Assembly: GCA_032622095.1 (NCBI GenBank)
Contig: CP136063.1
Location: 30,258,987 to 30,322,986, forward strand
Reading direction: 5' to 3'
Length of the DNA: 64,000 nt
DNA from: Siphonodentalium dalli
Taxonomy: Eukaryota > Mollusca > Scaphopoda > Gadilida > Siphonodentaliidae
Shown here piece after piece: positions 1 through 16,195 of this stretch (positions are counted from its first letter, which is position 1; each line of letters begins with the position of its first letter). Under the pieces are notes generated by a model. The model was not told the DNA's origin, searched no databases, and was given only the letters and a program-made list of their open reading frames with translations. Made by a program: the position numbers and the translations under genes.

Positions 1-299
1 TAACGGTATGTCACTTATCATAATGGGCTGCCTAATGATACTGTTGAAGTTATAGTTTTTCACATTTGAATGCCAAAACAATGCCATAATATTGCAGATA
101 TACTCTGTTTCAAAGTCATTTTTTCTGGTACAAAAAGCTTTTTAGCTCAAATCTATTCACGGCACCTCCTTTAACGATATATGCTCTATATATTATCTCT
201 ATGTTGTTATATCTATTTCTGTCTGCTTTTATGTGAAAAATACCAATTTTGTCAGCCCGTTTCCAGACATTTTTTATGAAACAGACTTTGCCATCCCCT
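1..299. other. Unassigned AT-rich flank upstream of ZNF1
   Basis: I see no gene here. The conserved upstream block found before every ZNF gene in the window begins near 300, so this stretch is left-hand flank. It may belong to a preceding spacer that the window cuts. Confidence 0.5.
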
Positions 300-577
300 T
301 AACTACCAAGCCATTTAGGGTAAAGCATCCTGGTATGTACATATGTACAGTATCTAGATTGATCAAACAACAATTGGATACAGGTCTGACTATCAGTCTG
401 TGCAAAATTTTACGTGTGAACAGTTCACGAATATCTTTAGTCAAGAGACGGAGATCGGTATCTTGAACGGTCTCGCTGCCACGGTCGAGGAGAAATCGTT
501 GAACATCGATGGACCAAGAATGAACTGCAGCTTATCTATAAATATTGCCACTACAAGAGATGAACAGCGGATATATA
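300..577 (+). promoter_or_regulatory. ZNF1 upstream/promoter block, damaged
   Basis: This block is homologous to the regions before the genes at 16660, 25972, 34523, 41481 and 44766. It has the shared GTACATATGTAC palindrome (337-348) and the TATATA motif (572-577). Unlike the other five it lacks the TGACGTCA octamer. It carries one copy of the 'cagcggatatat' motif where the others carry two, which fits a deletion between two direct repeats that removed the octamer. The TATA motif is also separated from the ATG by the insertion at 586-1381. I infer that the original promoter is inactive. Confidence 0.7.
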
Positions 578-585
578 GAACTATG

Positions 586-1381
586 CAAGGGCGTAATTCT
601 GGGTATGGCTGGACGGTTTTGGCCGTACCAATATTTTGCTGGCAAAGGTGAATAATATACTTATAACAGGACCAATGTTAATAATCCTGTCATTCCCACC
701 ACTATGCCCAATTAACTTATTAGTAAGTTATTACGAGTATTGGAACAACGAATTGATCATAATGTTTGATCAGTACACGTAGTTATGAATGATAATTTGC
801 ATCATGTTCCGTGTATACGTGTAGGCATGTGCGTGGTATAGATCTGGCGTTATATATAAACATCACGACCAATGGCCCTTTCAGTCATAACACAAACTCC
901 TTTCCATATTATATAGGGCTGTATGGGCCTATTCCTAAGTTATGCTCCATGGCTAAGCACTGCCAGGAAAGTGCATCGGCCAAATGTGTACGTGGTATGG
1001 ATTTTGGTAAATTTAGTTGTTACGATATATGTATCGCCAATCGTAGGCGTGTTACTATCATGTGCCAAATTCAGTCAATCGCGTATAGGCTATAGAATTT
1101 TTGTTCAACCAGTTAGCACTAAATATTACTTATTTCCATTTTTGTAACCACTTCTATATGCATGTATATATATCAGGAAACCAAGTAAAACGCGTCATTT
1201 TGAATGCAATATTAAAAGATTTCATCAGGCAGGCCTCCGAACCCCCTCTTCTTGTGTTCTCTCCCACTCTTGTGTTCTCTCCCACTTGCTGCTTTGCAGC
1301 TCGGATAATGCTTCACAGCATATGTAAATTGTGCCCATATTATTCGGCCGTACGAATACTGGTATGACCGCTACGCCCCTG
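586..1381. mobile_element. hAT-like non-autonomous element in the ZNF1 5' region
   Basis: The ends are CAAGGGCGTA (586-595) and TACGCCCCTG (1372-1381), a terminal inverted repeat with 9 of 10 bases matching. The flanks GAACTATG (578-585) and GGACTACC (1382-1389) are diverged copies of GGACTATC, the uninterrupted sequence in the paralogous promoters. That gives an 8-bp target duplication, as made by hAT elements. The arithmetic agrees: TATA-to-ATG is 833 bp here and 29 bp in the paralogs, and the 804-bp excess equals 796 bp of element plus 8 bp of duplication. No transposase ORF is visible; short ORFs inside look like chance. Confidence 0.8.
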
Positions 1382-1404
1382 GGACTACCTGACTATTCTA
1401 CACA

Positions 1405-1854
1405 ATGGGAGATGCTAACTTGAATAACAATGAGACCACCAACACAGAGAATAAACGACATCATTGTGATGTATGTGGGAAACTGTTCGCCACTCCAGGC
1501 AGCTTGGTGAGACATAAGATAATCCACACCGGCGATAAGACTCACCATTGTGAAATATGCGGAAAATCATTTAATCAATCGGGCAGCTTGGTGAAACACA
1601 AGAAAATCCACAACGGAGATAAATCTTACCGCTGTGATATATGCGGGAAATCATCTAATACATCAATCGACTTGGTGACACATAAGAGAATCCACACCGG
1701 ATATAAACCTTATCGTTGTGATATATGCGGGAAATCGTTTAATACATCGAGCTACTTGGTGACACATAAGAGAATCCACACCGGAGATAAACCTTATCGT
1801 TGTGATAAATGCGGGAAATCGTTTAATACATCAAGCTACTTGGTGACACATTAG
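1405..1854 (+). CDS. ZNF1: poly-C2H2 zinc-finger protein, surviving 5' ORF (149 aa, 5 fingers)
   Basis: The protein has an 18-residue leader beginning MGDANLNNNETTNTENKR and then C2H2 fingers of form C-x2-C-x12-H-x3-H, joined by TGDKP linkers. The leader and first finger match the intact gene at 25972 almost exactly, which supports this ATG (A at -3, G at +4). C2H2 tandem fingers usually bind DNA in the nucleus. No KRAB, BTB, ZAD or SET effector domain is visible. The ORF ends at a TAG (1852-1854) that replaces the Lys codon after the first zinc His of a finger, so it stops inside finger 5. Fingers continue for another 5.3 kb but are broken. Promoter damage upstream suggests the gene is silent. 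Confidence 0.7.
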   Translation: MGDANLNNNETTNTENKRHHCDVCGKLFATPGSLVRHKIIHTGDKTHHCEICGKSFNQSGSLVKHKKIHNGDKSYRCDICGKSSNTSIDLVTHKRIHTGYKPYRCDICGKSFNTSSYLVTHKRIHTGDKPYRCDKCGKSFNTSSYLVTH

Positions 1855-7133
<5,279 letters not shown>

Positions 7134-7143
7134 ATTCGTGACG

Positions 7144-7647
7144 CTAAAGGCACGTGAGGTCTTAGTGGTCGAAAATATTCATATTTGTTCCAATCACCGT
7201 AAACAGAAAAACATTAATACGCATACAGTTTCGTTCATATTTATACCATGATCGTCGCGTAAACAGCATGTTATCATAGAGATTTACTATATTTTACATA
7301 ATCAAGAGCCTGATTGTGTTACAGAAGACAACACAATGCTGCTGGCTAATCACACACAAATGGCATAAACGCTCTTTATTCATTCCATATCAGGAATTAT
7401 CCCACAAAGAACGCTCATTATGTTTACCATCATAATATAAACAAACACCAGAAAAGTAACTTTTTATGCTTTTGTTTACATAACAATGGTCAAAAATATG
7501 ACAATAACATACTGTTTATGCGATATTTCTTATTTTTATACGGACAAAGTATGTCTACATTTTGTTGTTCTTTCTGTTTGTGGCGGTTTTTGACGGGTGG
7601 AAATATTTTCACAGGATACCCACCGCCAAGGCCAACCGTACCTTTAA
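7144..7647. mobile_element. TTAA-flanked MITE, 504-bp family, copy 1
   Basis: The ends are (C/T)TAAAGGCACGTGAGG on the left and, read in reverse complement, TTAAAGGTACGGTTGG on the right. The uninterrupted site is present after the ZNF3 gene (27485-27488, GACGTTAAATATGTTCG), so this is an insertion at TTAA with target duplication; the left copy has mutated to CTAA. A second copy lies at 49653-50155. It has no transposase ORF. TTAA targets are used by piggyBac and Kolobok transposases, and the sequence alone does not choose between them. Confidence 0.8.
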
Positions 7648-7949
7648 ATATGTTCGTCGACGGAGGATTGGAAACAATCTTAGATTCCAATAACAGAGCG
7701 GAAAATGGGGGCAGAATGAATCTTATCCCTAAATTACTATTTCTTTGGCTTCAAGGGTGAAAGATATTTGATTCGAGTCAAGGAACCTGTCTATCAGAAT
7801 GAATCTTCTTCGCAAATTAGCTTTGCACTATGAACTATGATTGGGAGGCCTTGCTCAAATGATATGCAGTACTAGTATGCAGTGGATTCCGCACATAGAG
7901 TTTGGTGAAAGCTCATGGGAAAATAACCCCAGTGAAGATCCATTTATAC
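7648..7949. other. ZNF 3' flank, shared with units 2 and 3
   Basis: Sequence starting ATATGTTCGTCGA follows the ZNF stop codon and is repeated after the genes at 17409 and 27474. It holds short open frames of under 60 codons that are disrupted between copies. No polyadenylation signal is obvious near the stop codon. Confidence 0.5.
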
Positions 7950-8257
7950 TTACTATTAGAACGGTATACATGAGACCCTATGTATCAGTAGCCCCGTTCT
8001 TACTATTATAACGGTATACATGAGACCCTATGTATCAGTAGCTCCGTTCTTACTATTATAACGGTATACATGAGACCCTATGTATCAGTAGCCCCGTTCT
8101 TACTATTATAACGGTATACATGAGACCCTATGTATCAGTAGCCCCATTCTTAATATTATAACGGTATACATGAGACCCTATGTATCAGTAGCTCCATTCT
8201 TACTATTATAACGGTATACATGAGTCCCAATGTATCAGTAGCTCCATTCCTGTAACC
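7950..8257. repeat. 50-bp minisatellite, about 6 copies (unit 1)
   Basis: Units contain ACGGTATACATGAGACCC and end TATCAGTAGCCCC. The ACGGTATACA motif recurs exactly 50 bp apart (7961, 8011 and so on). The same array occurs after ZNF2 and ZNF3 with about 7 copies. Confidence 0.9.
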
Positions 8258-8815
8258 ACGCCTCGTTGATAGAGGGTAACTAGCGGTTCGTATCAACATG
8301 AGTTATTTCATTAGATATGTATCCGAAATGGTTAATTCTGTTATTCGTGGTCGCATGTTGTTACAAATACCCATAGCGAGCGCCATGTAAGCTTAAATGT
8401 CGTGTTAGATTTAATATAACATACACAATTCCCGTATTCTTTTCCCAAGGATGATAGTCATACAGCCATCCGCCTTAAATCAATCATGTTTATTGTGAAA
8501 TAATTTGCACGACATCCCACCGATTTCGAAGAACAAATCTTACTTGAACGCGAATAAATGTAAAATGTGTCCGACGGCGATCCTCTCACTCGTGGGTACC
8601 AATCTTGTTGTCATTTTAATAGAAATAGAAACACTTATTTAGACGGACGAAGATGGATAACTCTGAACTCAAGTGGTAATAATAACGCAATATTTACCGA
8701 GAACATTCTTTTGATGGCGTGTTCTGGGCCACAAACAATAGAAATAACAAAACTTCAAAAATTGATATCTGATCACTGAGCGTTGATGGGTAGGTTCCTC
8801 GACTCGAATTAATTA
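8258..8815 (+). other. Conserved spacer with a short recurrent reading frame
   Basis: This spacer is shared with 18076-19680, 28142-29206 and 36220-38000. It contains a short open frame (about 8639-8779) reading GRRWITLNSSGNNN... and ending KLQKLISDH before a TGA. The frame is present four times in the window. Of the few differences between copies several are synonymous (ATA/ATT, AAC/AAT, TCT/TCC). It could be a small terminal exon or merely a young duplicate; there is no independent support for translation. Confidence 0.3.
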
Positions 8816-8939
8816 TTCGAAATAAAATTAATATTAATCGATAGAAGCATTTCTGGACAAGAGTCTTCGATTCAGATCTAATATTTTATACCATAGTAAT
8901 TATATAAAACATGCTTACAAAGAGATAATCCTCCTTTAA
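8816..8939. mobile_element. Solo right terminus of the 527-bp TTAA MITE (unit 1)
   Basis: It matches the terminal inverted repeat of the complete elements, from TTCGAAATAAAATTAAT to GATAATCCTCCTTTAA. The rest of the element is missing. Equivalent solo ends lie at 19706-19832, 29242-29366 and 38037-38146, so it was already truncated before the segmental duplications. Confidence 0.7.
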
Positions 8940-8947
8940 CATGAGCT

Positions 8948-9060
8948 GGTAAAGTACGGCAATTTTCTAACGTTGTGATTTTTTTTCGACTCCTAGCTGA
9001 GATACCTTCTGAAATGTGCCAAAATTTGGTATAAAACACAGAAATCAGTATGAAGCTCTA
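8948..9060. repeat. Direct repeat DR1 flanking the 82-bp array (unit 1)
   Basis: A block of about 110 bp (AAAGTACGGCAATTTTC to AATCAGTATGAAGCTC) is repeated in the same orientation at 12541-12646, on the other side of the array. The same pair brackets the arrays in units 2 and 3. Unit 4 has only one copy and no array. Confidence 0.8.
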
Positions 9061-9078
9061 ACATAAAATTCCATGTTG

Positions 9079-12000
9079 ATTAATATATACTATACAGGGG
9101 CCCTAGATGATACATTGGGAGAACGACACCCGAAAAGACATGTGCTTACTGTCGTTCTTCATTAATATATACTATACAGGGGCCCTAGATGATACATGGG
9201 GAGAACGACACCCTAAAAGACATGTGCTTACTGTCGTTCTTCCTTGTGTCACGTGACATGTGCTTACTGTCGTTCTTCATTAATATATACTATAGAGGGG
9301 CCCTAGATGATACATGGGGAGAACGACACCCATAAAGACATGTGCCTACTGTCGTTCTTCATTAATATATACTATACAGGGGCCCTAGATGATACATCGG
9401 GAGAACGACACCCTAAAAGACATGTGCTTACTGTCGTTCTTCATTAATATATACTATAGAGGGGCCCTAGATGATACATGGGGAGAACGACACCCATAAA
9501 GACATGTGCTTACTGTCGTTCTTCCTTGTGTCACGTGACATGTGCTTACTGTCGTTCTTCATTAATATATACTATACAGGGGCCCTAGATGATACGTGGG
9601 GATAACGACACCCTAAAAGACATGTGCTTACTGTCGTTCTTCATTAATATATACTATAGAGGGGCCCTAGATGATACATGGGGAGAACGACACCCTAAAA
9701 GACATGTGCTTACTGTCGTTCTTCCGTGTGTATTACCTTGTTCAATTTATATTATGTATATAACGTCACAATCCATGTTGGTTAATATATACTATACAGG
9801 GGCCCTAAATGATACATGGGGAGAACGACACCCGAAAAGACATGTGCTTACTGTCGTTCTTCATTAATATATACTATACAGGGGCCCTAGATGATACATG
9901 GGGAGAACGACACCCTAAAAGACATGTGCTTACTGTCGTTCTTCCTTGTGTCACGTGACATGTGCTTACTGTCGTTCTTCATTAATATATACTATAGAGG
10001 GGCCCTAGATGATACATGGGGAGAACGACACCCTAAAAGACATGTGCTTACTGTCGTTCTTCATTAATATATACTATACAGGGGCCCTAGATGATACATG
10101 GGGAGAACGACACCCTAAAAGACATGTGCCTACTGTCGTTCTTCATTAATATATACTATACAGGGGCCCTAGATGATACATGGGGAGAACGACACCCTAA
10201 AAGACATGTGCTTACTGTCGTTCTTCATTAATATATACTATACAGGGGCCCTAGATGATACATGGGGAGAACGACACCCTAAAAGACATGTGCTTACTGT
10301 CGTTCTTCATTAATATATACTATACAGGGGCCCTAGATGATACATGGGGAGAACGACACCCATAAAGACATGTGCTTACTGTCGTTCTTCATTAATATAT
10401 ACTATAGAGGGGCCCTAGATGATACATGTGGAGAACGACACCCATATAGACATGTGCCTACTGTCGTTCTTCCTTGTGTCACGTGACATGTGCTTACTGT
10501 CGTTCTTCATTAATATATACTATAGAGGGGCCCTAGATGATACATTGGGAGAACGACACCCTAAAAGACATGTGCTTACTGTCGTTCTTCATTAATATAC
10601 ACTATAGAGGGGCCCTAGATGATACATGTGGAGAACGACACCCTAACAGACATGTGCTTACTGTCGTTCTTCATTAATATACACTATAGAGGGGCCCTAG
10701 ATGATACATGGGGATAACGACACCCGAAAAGACATGTGCTTACTGTCGTTCTTCATTAATATATACTATACAGGGGCCCTAGATGATACATGGGGAGAAC
10801 GACACCCATAAAGACATGTGCTTACTGTCGTTCTTCATTAATATATACTATACAGGGGCCCCAGATGATACATGGGGATAACGACACCCTAAAAGACATG
10901 TGCTTACTGTCGTTCTTCATTAATATATACTATAGAGGGGCCCTAGATGATACATGGGGATAACGACACCCGAAAAGACATGTGCTTACTGTCGTTCTTC
11001 ATTAATATATACTATAGAGGGGCCCTAGATGATACATGGGGAGAACGACACCCATATAGACATGTGCCTACTGTCGTTCTTCATTAATATATACTATAGA
11101 GGGGCCCTAAATGATACATGGGGATAACGACACCCGAAAAGACATGTGCTTACTGTCGTTCTTCATTAATATATACTATACAGGGGCCCCAGATGATACA
11201 TGGGGAGAACGACACCCGAAAAGACATGTGCTTACTGTCGTTCTTCATTAATATATACTATAGAGGGGCCCTAGATGATACATGGGCAGAACGACACCCA
11301 TATAGACATGTGCCTACTGTCGTTCTTCATTAATATATACTATAGAGGGGCCCTAAATGATACATGGGGATAACGACACCCGAAAAGACATGTGCTTACT
11401 GTCGTTCTTCATTAATATATACTATACAGGGGCCCTAGATGATACATGGGGAGAACGACACCCGAAAAGACATGTGCTTACTGTCGTTCTTCATTAATAT
11501 ATACTATAGAGGGGCCCTAAATGATACATGGGGATAACGACACCCAAAAAGACATGTGCTTACTGTCGTTCTTCATTAATATATACTATAGAGGGGCCCT
11601 AAATGATACATGGGGAGAACGACACCCTAAAAGACATGTGCTTACTGTCGTTCTTCATTAATATATACTATACAGGGGCCCTAGATGATACATGGGGAGA
11701 ACGACACCCATAAAGACATGTGCTTACTGTCGTTCTTCATTAATATATACTATACAGGGGCCCCAGATGATACATGGGGAGAACGACACCCTAAAAGACA
11801 TGTGCTTACTGTCGTTCTTCATTAATATATACTATAGAGGGGCCCTAGATGATACATGGGGATAACGACACCCGAAAAGACATGTGCTTACTGTCGTTCT
11901 TCATTAATATATACTATACAGGGGCCCTAGATGATACATCGGGAGAACGACACCCGAAAAGACATGTGCTTACTGTCGTTCTTCATTAATATATACTATA

Positions 12001-12466
12001 GAGGGGCCCTAGATGATACATGGGGAGAACGACACCCAAAAAGACATGTGCTTACTGTCGTTCTTCATTAATATATACTATAGAGGGGCCCTAGATGATA
12101 CATGGGGAGAACGACACCCGAAAAGACATGTGCTTACTGTCGTTCTTCGTTAATATATACTATACAGGGGCCCTAGATGATACATGGGGAGAACGACACC
12201 CTAAAAGACATGTGCTTACTGTCGTTCTTCCTTGTGTCACGTGACATGTGCTTACTGTCGTTCTTCATTAATATATACTATAGAGGGGCCCTAGATGATA
12301 CATGGGGAGAACGACACCCTAAAAGACATGTGCTTACTGTCGTTCTTCCTTGTGTCACGTGACATGTGCTTACTGTCGTTCTTCATTAATATATACTATA
12401 CAGCGGCCCTAGATGATACATGGGGAGAACGACACCCGAAAAGACATGTGCTTACTGTCGTTCTTC
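9079..12466. repeat. 82-bp minisatellite, nearly 40 copies
   Basis: The unit runs from ATTAATATATACTATA through GGGGCCCTAGATGATAC to CTGTCGTTCTTC. Some copies carry an extra 36-bp piece containing TCACGTGA. Each unit has a 9-bp inverted repeat, AGAACGACA...TGTCGTTCT, around a loop of about 21 bases, so it can fold into a hairpin. Near 9726-9780 the array's own right and left flanks appear inside it, showing two arrays were joined. The unit is not a multiple of 3, so the short ORFs here are not coding. Only 2-2.5 copies are present in units 2 and 3. Confidence 0.95.
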
Positions 12467-12540
12467 CGTGTGTATTACCTTGTTCAATTTATATTATGTA
12501 TATTATATATTTGGTGGATAAATAAACTATGCTTAAACCA

Positions 12541-12646
12541 AGTACCACAATTTGCTAACGTTGCGATTTTTTTCGACTCCTAGCAGAGGTACCTACTGAA
12601 ATGTGCCAAAATTTGGTATAAAACACAAAAATCAGTATGAGGCTCT
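12541..12646. repeat. Direct repeat DR2 flanking the 82-bp array (unit 1)
   Basis: This is the second copy of the DR1 block, ending AATCAGTATGAGGCTC. The preceding 75 bp (CGTGTGTATTACCTTG onward) is the standard right flank of the array. Confidence 0.8.
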
Positions 12647-12895
12647 TGGGTTGTGAGAAAAATAATCCACCATGACCCGGGAAGTGGGCGTGGAAAAATC
12701 TCACCTTCAGACTATGGGCGAGCCTCGTTTTCGGCAGAAATATATCCCCCATCGGGGTGATATCGTTCCACCCACACCCCAGGTCAGTATGGATAATACT
12801 ATTCTCATCTCAACCCAACTTCTCCTGAACGTGCACTGCACCCACGTTTTTCGCATTCAGAATTTTTATTTCTGACATTCCATTCAGGCTTTCGA

Positions 12896-12972
12896 TTAAA
12901 GGTGCATTATCTCTTTGTAAACATGTAATATATAGTTACCGAAGTATAAAATATTAGATCCGAATCGAAGAG
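12896..12972. mobile_element. Truncated left terminus of the 527-bp TTAA MITE (unit 1)
   Basis: TTAAAGGTGCATTATCTC through GAATCGAAGA matches the left end of the complete elements, then stops abruptly at the border of the CT-rich foldback element. The same junction recurs at 30105-30181, so it was duplicated with the segment. Confidence 0.7.
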
Positions 12973-14485
12973 TTATCTAAGAGTACGTTTATTTTTCTTT
13001 TAGAGTTATTGTTCTTAGGTTTAAAAAAGTGCAGGCCGGCCCCCGCTCCCCCGTTCTACGTGGTGGGGGTCTCATGCACTCCATCCATATCCTGTATTTC
13101 TTACATATTATCCCCTACGTGTATATCGCTCACTCGCTCTTTTGTCCCTCTCCCCTATTGCTCATTTGATCTTCTTCCCTCTTCCCTATTGCTCACTTGC
13201 TCTTTATCATCTCCTCACTTGTTCACTTGCTCTTTTTCCCTCTCCCATATTGCCCACTTGCTCTTCTTTCCTCTCCATATTGCTCACTTGTTTTTCCCCT
13301 CTCCTCACTTGCTCTTCTCTCTCCTCACTTGCTCACTTGTTATTTTTCCCTCTCCTTACTTGCCCACTTGCTCTTTTCCCTCTCATCACTTGCTTTTTTC
13401 CCTTTCCTCACTTGCTCACTTGCTCCTTTTCTTTCTCCTCACTTGCTCTTTTCCCTCTCCCCACTTGCTCTTTTCCCTCTCCTCACTTGCTCTTTTTCCC
13501 TCTCCTCACTTGCTCTTTTCCCCTCTCCTCACTTGCTCTTTTTCCTTTCCTATACTGCTCACTTCCTCTCTCTTTTTCATCTCCCCACTTGCTCACTTCC
13601 TCTTTTTCCCTCTCCCCACTTGCCCACTTGCTCGTTTTACCTCTCCTCACTTGCTGTTTTCCTCTCCTCTATTGCTCACTTCCTCTTTTCCTCTCCTCAC
13701 TTGCTCACTTGTTTTTTCCCTCTCCTCTATTGCTCACTTCCTCTTTTTCCTTTCCCATATTGCTCACTTGCTCTTTTCCCTCTCCTCACTTGCTCGCTCA
13801 CTTGCTCTTTTTCCCTCTCCTCGCTTGCTCACTTGCTCTTTTCCCTTTGCTCACTTGCTCTTTTCCCTTTGCTCACTTGCTCTTTTTCTTTCTCCTCACT
13901 TGCTCACTTGATCTTTTTCCCTCTCCTCACTTGCTCACTTGCTCTTTTTCCCTTTCCTCTATTGCTCACTTCCTCTTTTTCCTCTCCTCACTTGCTCACT
14001 TCCTCTTTTTCCCTCTCCTCACTTGCTCACATGTTCTTTTCCCTCTCCTCTCTTGCTCGTTTTCCCTCTCCTCATTTGCTTTTTTTCTCTCCTCTATTGC
14101 TCATTTCTTCTTTTCCCCTCTTCACTGCCTCACTTGTTTTTCCATCTCCTCTATTGCTCACTGCCTCTTTTTCCTCTCCCCTATTGCCCACTTGCTATTT
14201 TCCATCTCCTCACTTGCTCACTTGCTCTTTTTCCCTCTCTTCACTTGTTCACTTGCTCTTTTCCCTCTCCTCACTTGCTCTTTCTTCCTCTTCTCAGTTG
14301 TTCACTTGTTTTTCCCTCTCATCACTTGCTCACTTGCTCTTTTTCCCTCTCCTCACTGCTCTTTGTCCCTCTCCTCTATTGCTCACTTTCTCTTTTTCCT
14401 CTCCCCATTACTCAGGGGCCGGCCTGCGCTTTTTTAAACCTAAGAACAATAACTCTAAAAGAAAAATAAATGTACTCTTAGATAA
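12973..14485. mobile_element. CT-rich foldback element, copy 1 (1.5 kb)
   Basis: The left arm (12973-13044, TTATCTAAGAGTAC to GGCCGGCCCC) and right arm (14413-14485) are inverted copies of about 71 bp with only a few mismatches. The interior is an almost pure pyrimidine array built on CTCACTTGCTCTTTTCC with variable T runs. The + strand lacks stop codons in several frames, which produces long hydrophobic Leu/Ser/Phe/Cys ORFs that I judge spurious. The arrangement, terminal inverted repeats around a tandem array, is that of a foldback element or satellite-bearing MITE. It has no transposase. Confidence 0.75.
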
Positions 14486-15097
14486 GCGTTTGTATATACC
14501 ACACCACATTCTCTCTTCTTTCCGCTCCTATAGGGACGATAGTTCTTCCCATAATTCGAGATAATGCACGGGTGCGATTTATAAACGATATTTATTAATA
14601 TTTAAGCTTGAGATAATTCAACCGATTTCAAATCATAAAACCAGTAGTGTGAGAAAATATGGTACATTTTAGCCTAAATTATTTACAAATAGATATATCA
14701 CCCCTGGTCAAGTGGTCCTGCTAGTCTGATATGATGTTGGTGATCCTGTTGAATTGGTATGGTGCTGGTAGGGCAAACTGATGCTGTTACAAAAAAGTAC
14801 CATTATTTTTCCTAAAGTTGTCGTTTTGGCTTTGTTTGGCTAAACAGAACGATTTGAGAAAAATGCCAGTGTCTATGAAACATTCAAGAACAATTTTTTT
14901 AAAAACCTCAACAAAGGCTGTGCTAGTGTTTGCAAAACAACATGAATAGCCATCCTGATTATAGTCAAATCACAATTAATACAGCCAGTATTGAAATATT
15001 TTGCAAAATATATGATTTTGAATGTTCGATACAATTATGTTCAGATTATTGGAACACCTCAATCATATGTTTAGAAAAAAATAAGGGTACTTTTTCT
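14486..15097. other. Spacer, no gene seen
   Basis: This is duplicated almost exactly at 32338-32948. It contains short ORFs only; I see no recognisable gene or RNA. Confidence 0.5.
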
Positions 15098-15624
15098 TTA
15101 AGATGTATTATCTCTTTAAATAACAAATTTTTAAAAGTTAAAAATTGCGTTGGTATACAATAATAGATATGAACTGAACACCCCTGTCCAGAAAAGCTTC
15201 TATCAATTAACATTGATTTTATTTCGAATATTAAATCGGGACCGTTCATGTTACTATTTTTAGAACAGACCATTCGGATGATATCATATTGCGATATAGA
15301 GCACTGGGCTTTTTCTACGGCTACGCACCGAAAGTCATAGATCTGTTGTTTGTATTGTTTTGTTCCACAGATATAAGCACTAATAAGTATAACAATTTTG
15401 TCACAAATACACGTTAATTAACAAAAATTTCTGGTCTCTGTTAACGGTAACCACTATTTTTCGTTAGCTGAACAAACACACCTTTTTAGACCAGAAAATA
15501 TTCGAAATAAAATTGATATTAATCGATAGAAGCATTTCCGGACAGGAGTCTTCGATTAAAATCTGATATTTTATACCCCGGTAACTATATAATACATGTT
15601 TACAAAGAGATAATCCACCTTTAA
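15098..15624 (-). mobile_element. TTAA MITE, 527-bp family, complete (unit 1)
   Basis: It is bounded by TTAA at both ends. Long terminal inverted repeats of roughly 130 bp read TTAA(A)GGTGGATTATCTC... in the outward direction. The central part is shared by the copies at 32949, 36750, 40189, 54981 and 57657. It has no ORF of note, so it is non-autonomous. The TTAA target points to a piggyBac- or Kolobok-type source transposase. Confidence 0.8.
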
Positions 15625-16195
15625 CAATGGGAACTATTTTATACCGAAAACGAACACTTTACGAAGGTACTTGGTACGCGTGGAAATGACGATAAATAAA
15701 AAACATTTATGTGATGGGCGATTAACGAAAATTAGTTTTCGACGCCACCGATGAAGAGTTAATATGAAAATAGAATGATAGATTAATACATGCGCAATCA
15801 AGTTTATACTCACCAAACATACATGTATATGCAGGAAATGTGATGATTGTATCAAATATTTATAAACATAACAATAGCAATAAAAATTCAAATTTACGAT
15901 GTGTTCAGTTTGGTTTCTGTTTCAGTTCATTTTGTATCTGTCAATATCATCTGTTGGTTTCAAGCCGAGAGTTCGGGTTCATTTTCCGGCACGAAATTAT
16001 CGCCGTCTCTGGTTCCGGTTACTTAGATTGTATTGACCACAAACCCAATTTTACAAACATCTTGTCTGTAGTTGGTGAAATTTCCATCAGTTGAACGACA
16101 TATATTCTTTATTGGCCCTTTTTGGGGAGACAAATGTTGTGACTCTTAACTGCCCGGTAGCATACTTACTCACATGTAGGCTGTGCATTCAAATA
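15625..16195. other. Spacer leading into the ZNF2 promoter region
   Basis: This matches 33483-34060. It includes a degraded version of the minus-strand exon-like repeat found at 22025-22115; the GGTGAGT donor survives (complement of 15808-15814) but the reading frame before it is broken here. Confidence 0.5.

Noticed and set aside
400-651. Upstream 83-codon ORF as an independent protein
   Set aside because: The frame begins with GTG, not ATG, and runs into the hAT-like insertion; I kept only the conservation of the open frame as a finding.
9589-9867. ORFs reading RGALDDTWGERHPKRHVLTVV in the 82-bp array
   Set aside because: The unit length is not a multiple of 3 and the same text appears in rotating frames; this is non-coding minisatellite.
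9079-12466. CRISPR-like array
   Set aside because: Repeats are contiguous with no unique spacers, and the context is an animal genome.
13009-14564. Long overlapping ORFs (up to 455 codons) rich in Leu, Ser, Phe and Cys resembling membrane proteins
   Set aside because: They arise in several frames at once from a stop-free CT repeat inside a foldback element; there is no defined start, domain or codon signal.
15634-15891. 85-codon minus-strand ORF as a gene in unit 1
   Set aside because: Its start lies in a rearranged copy of the exon-like repeat and the frame of the signal-peptide version is broken here.
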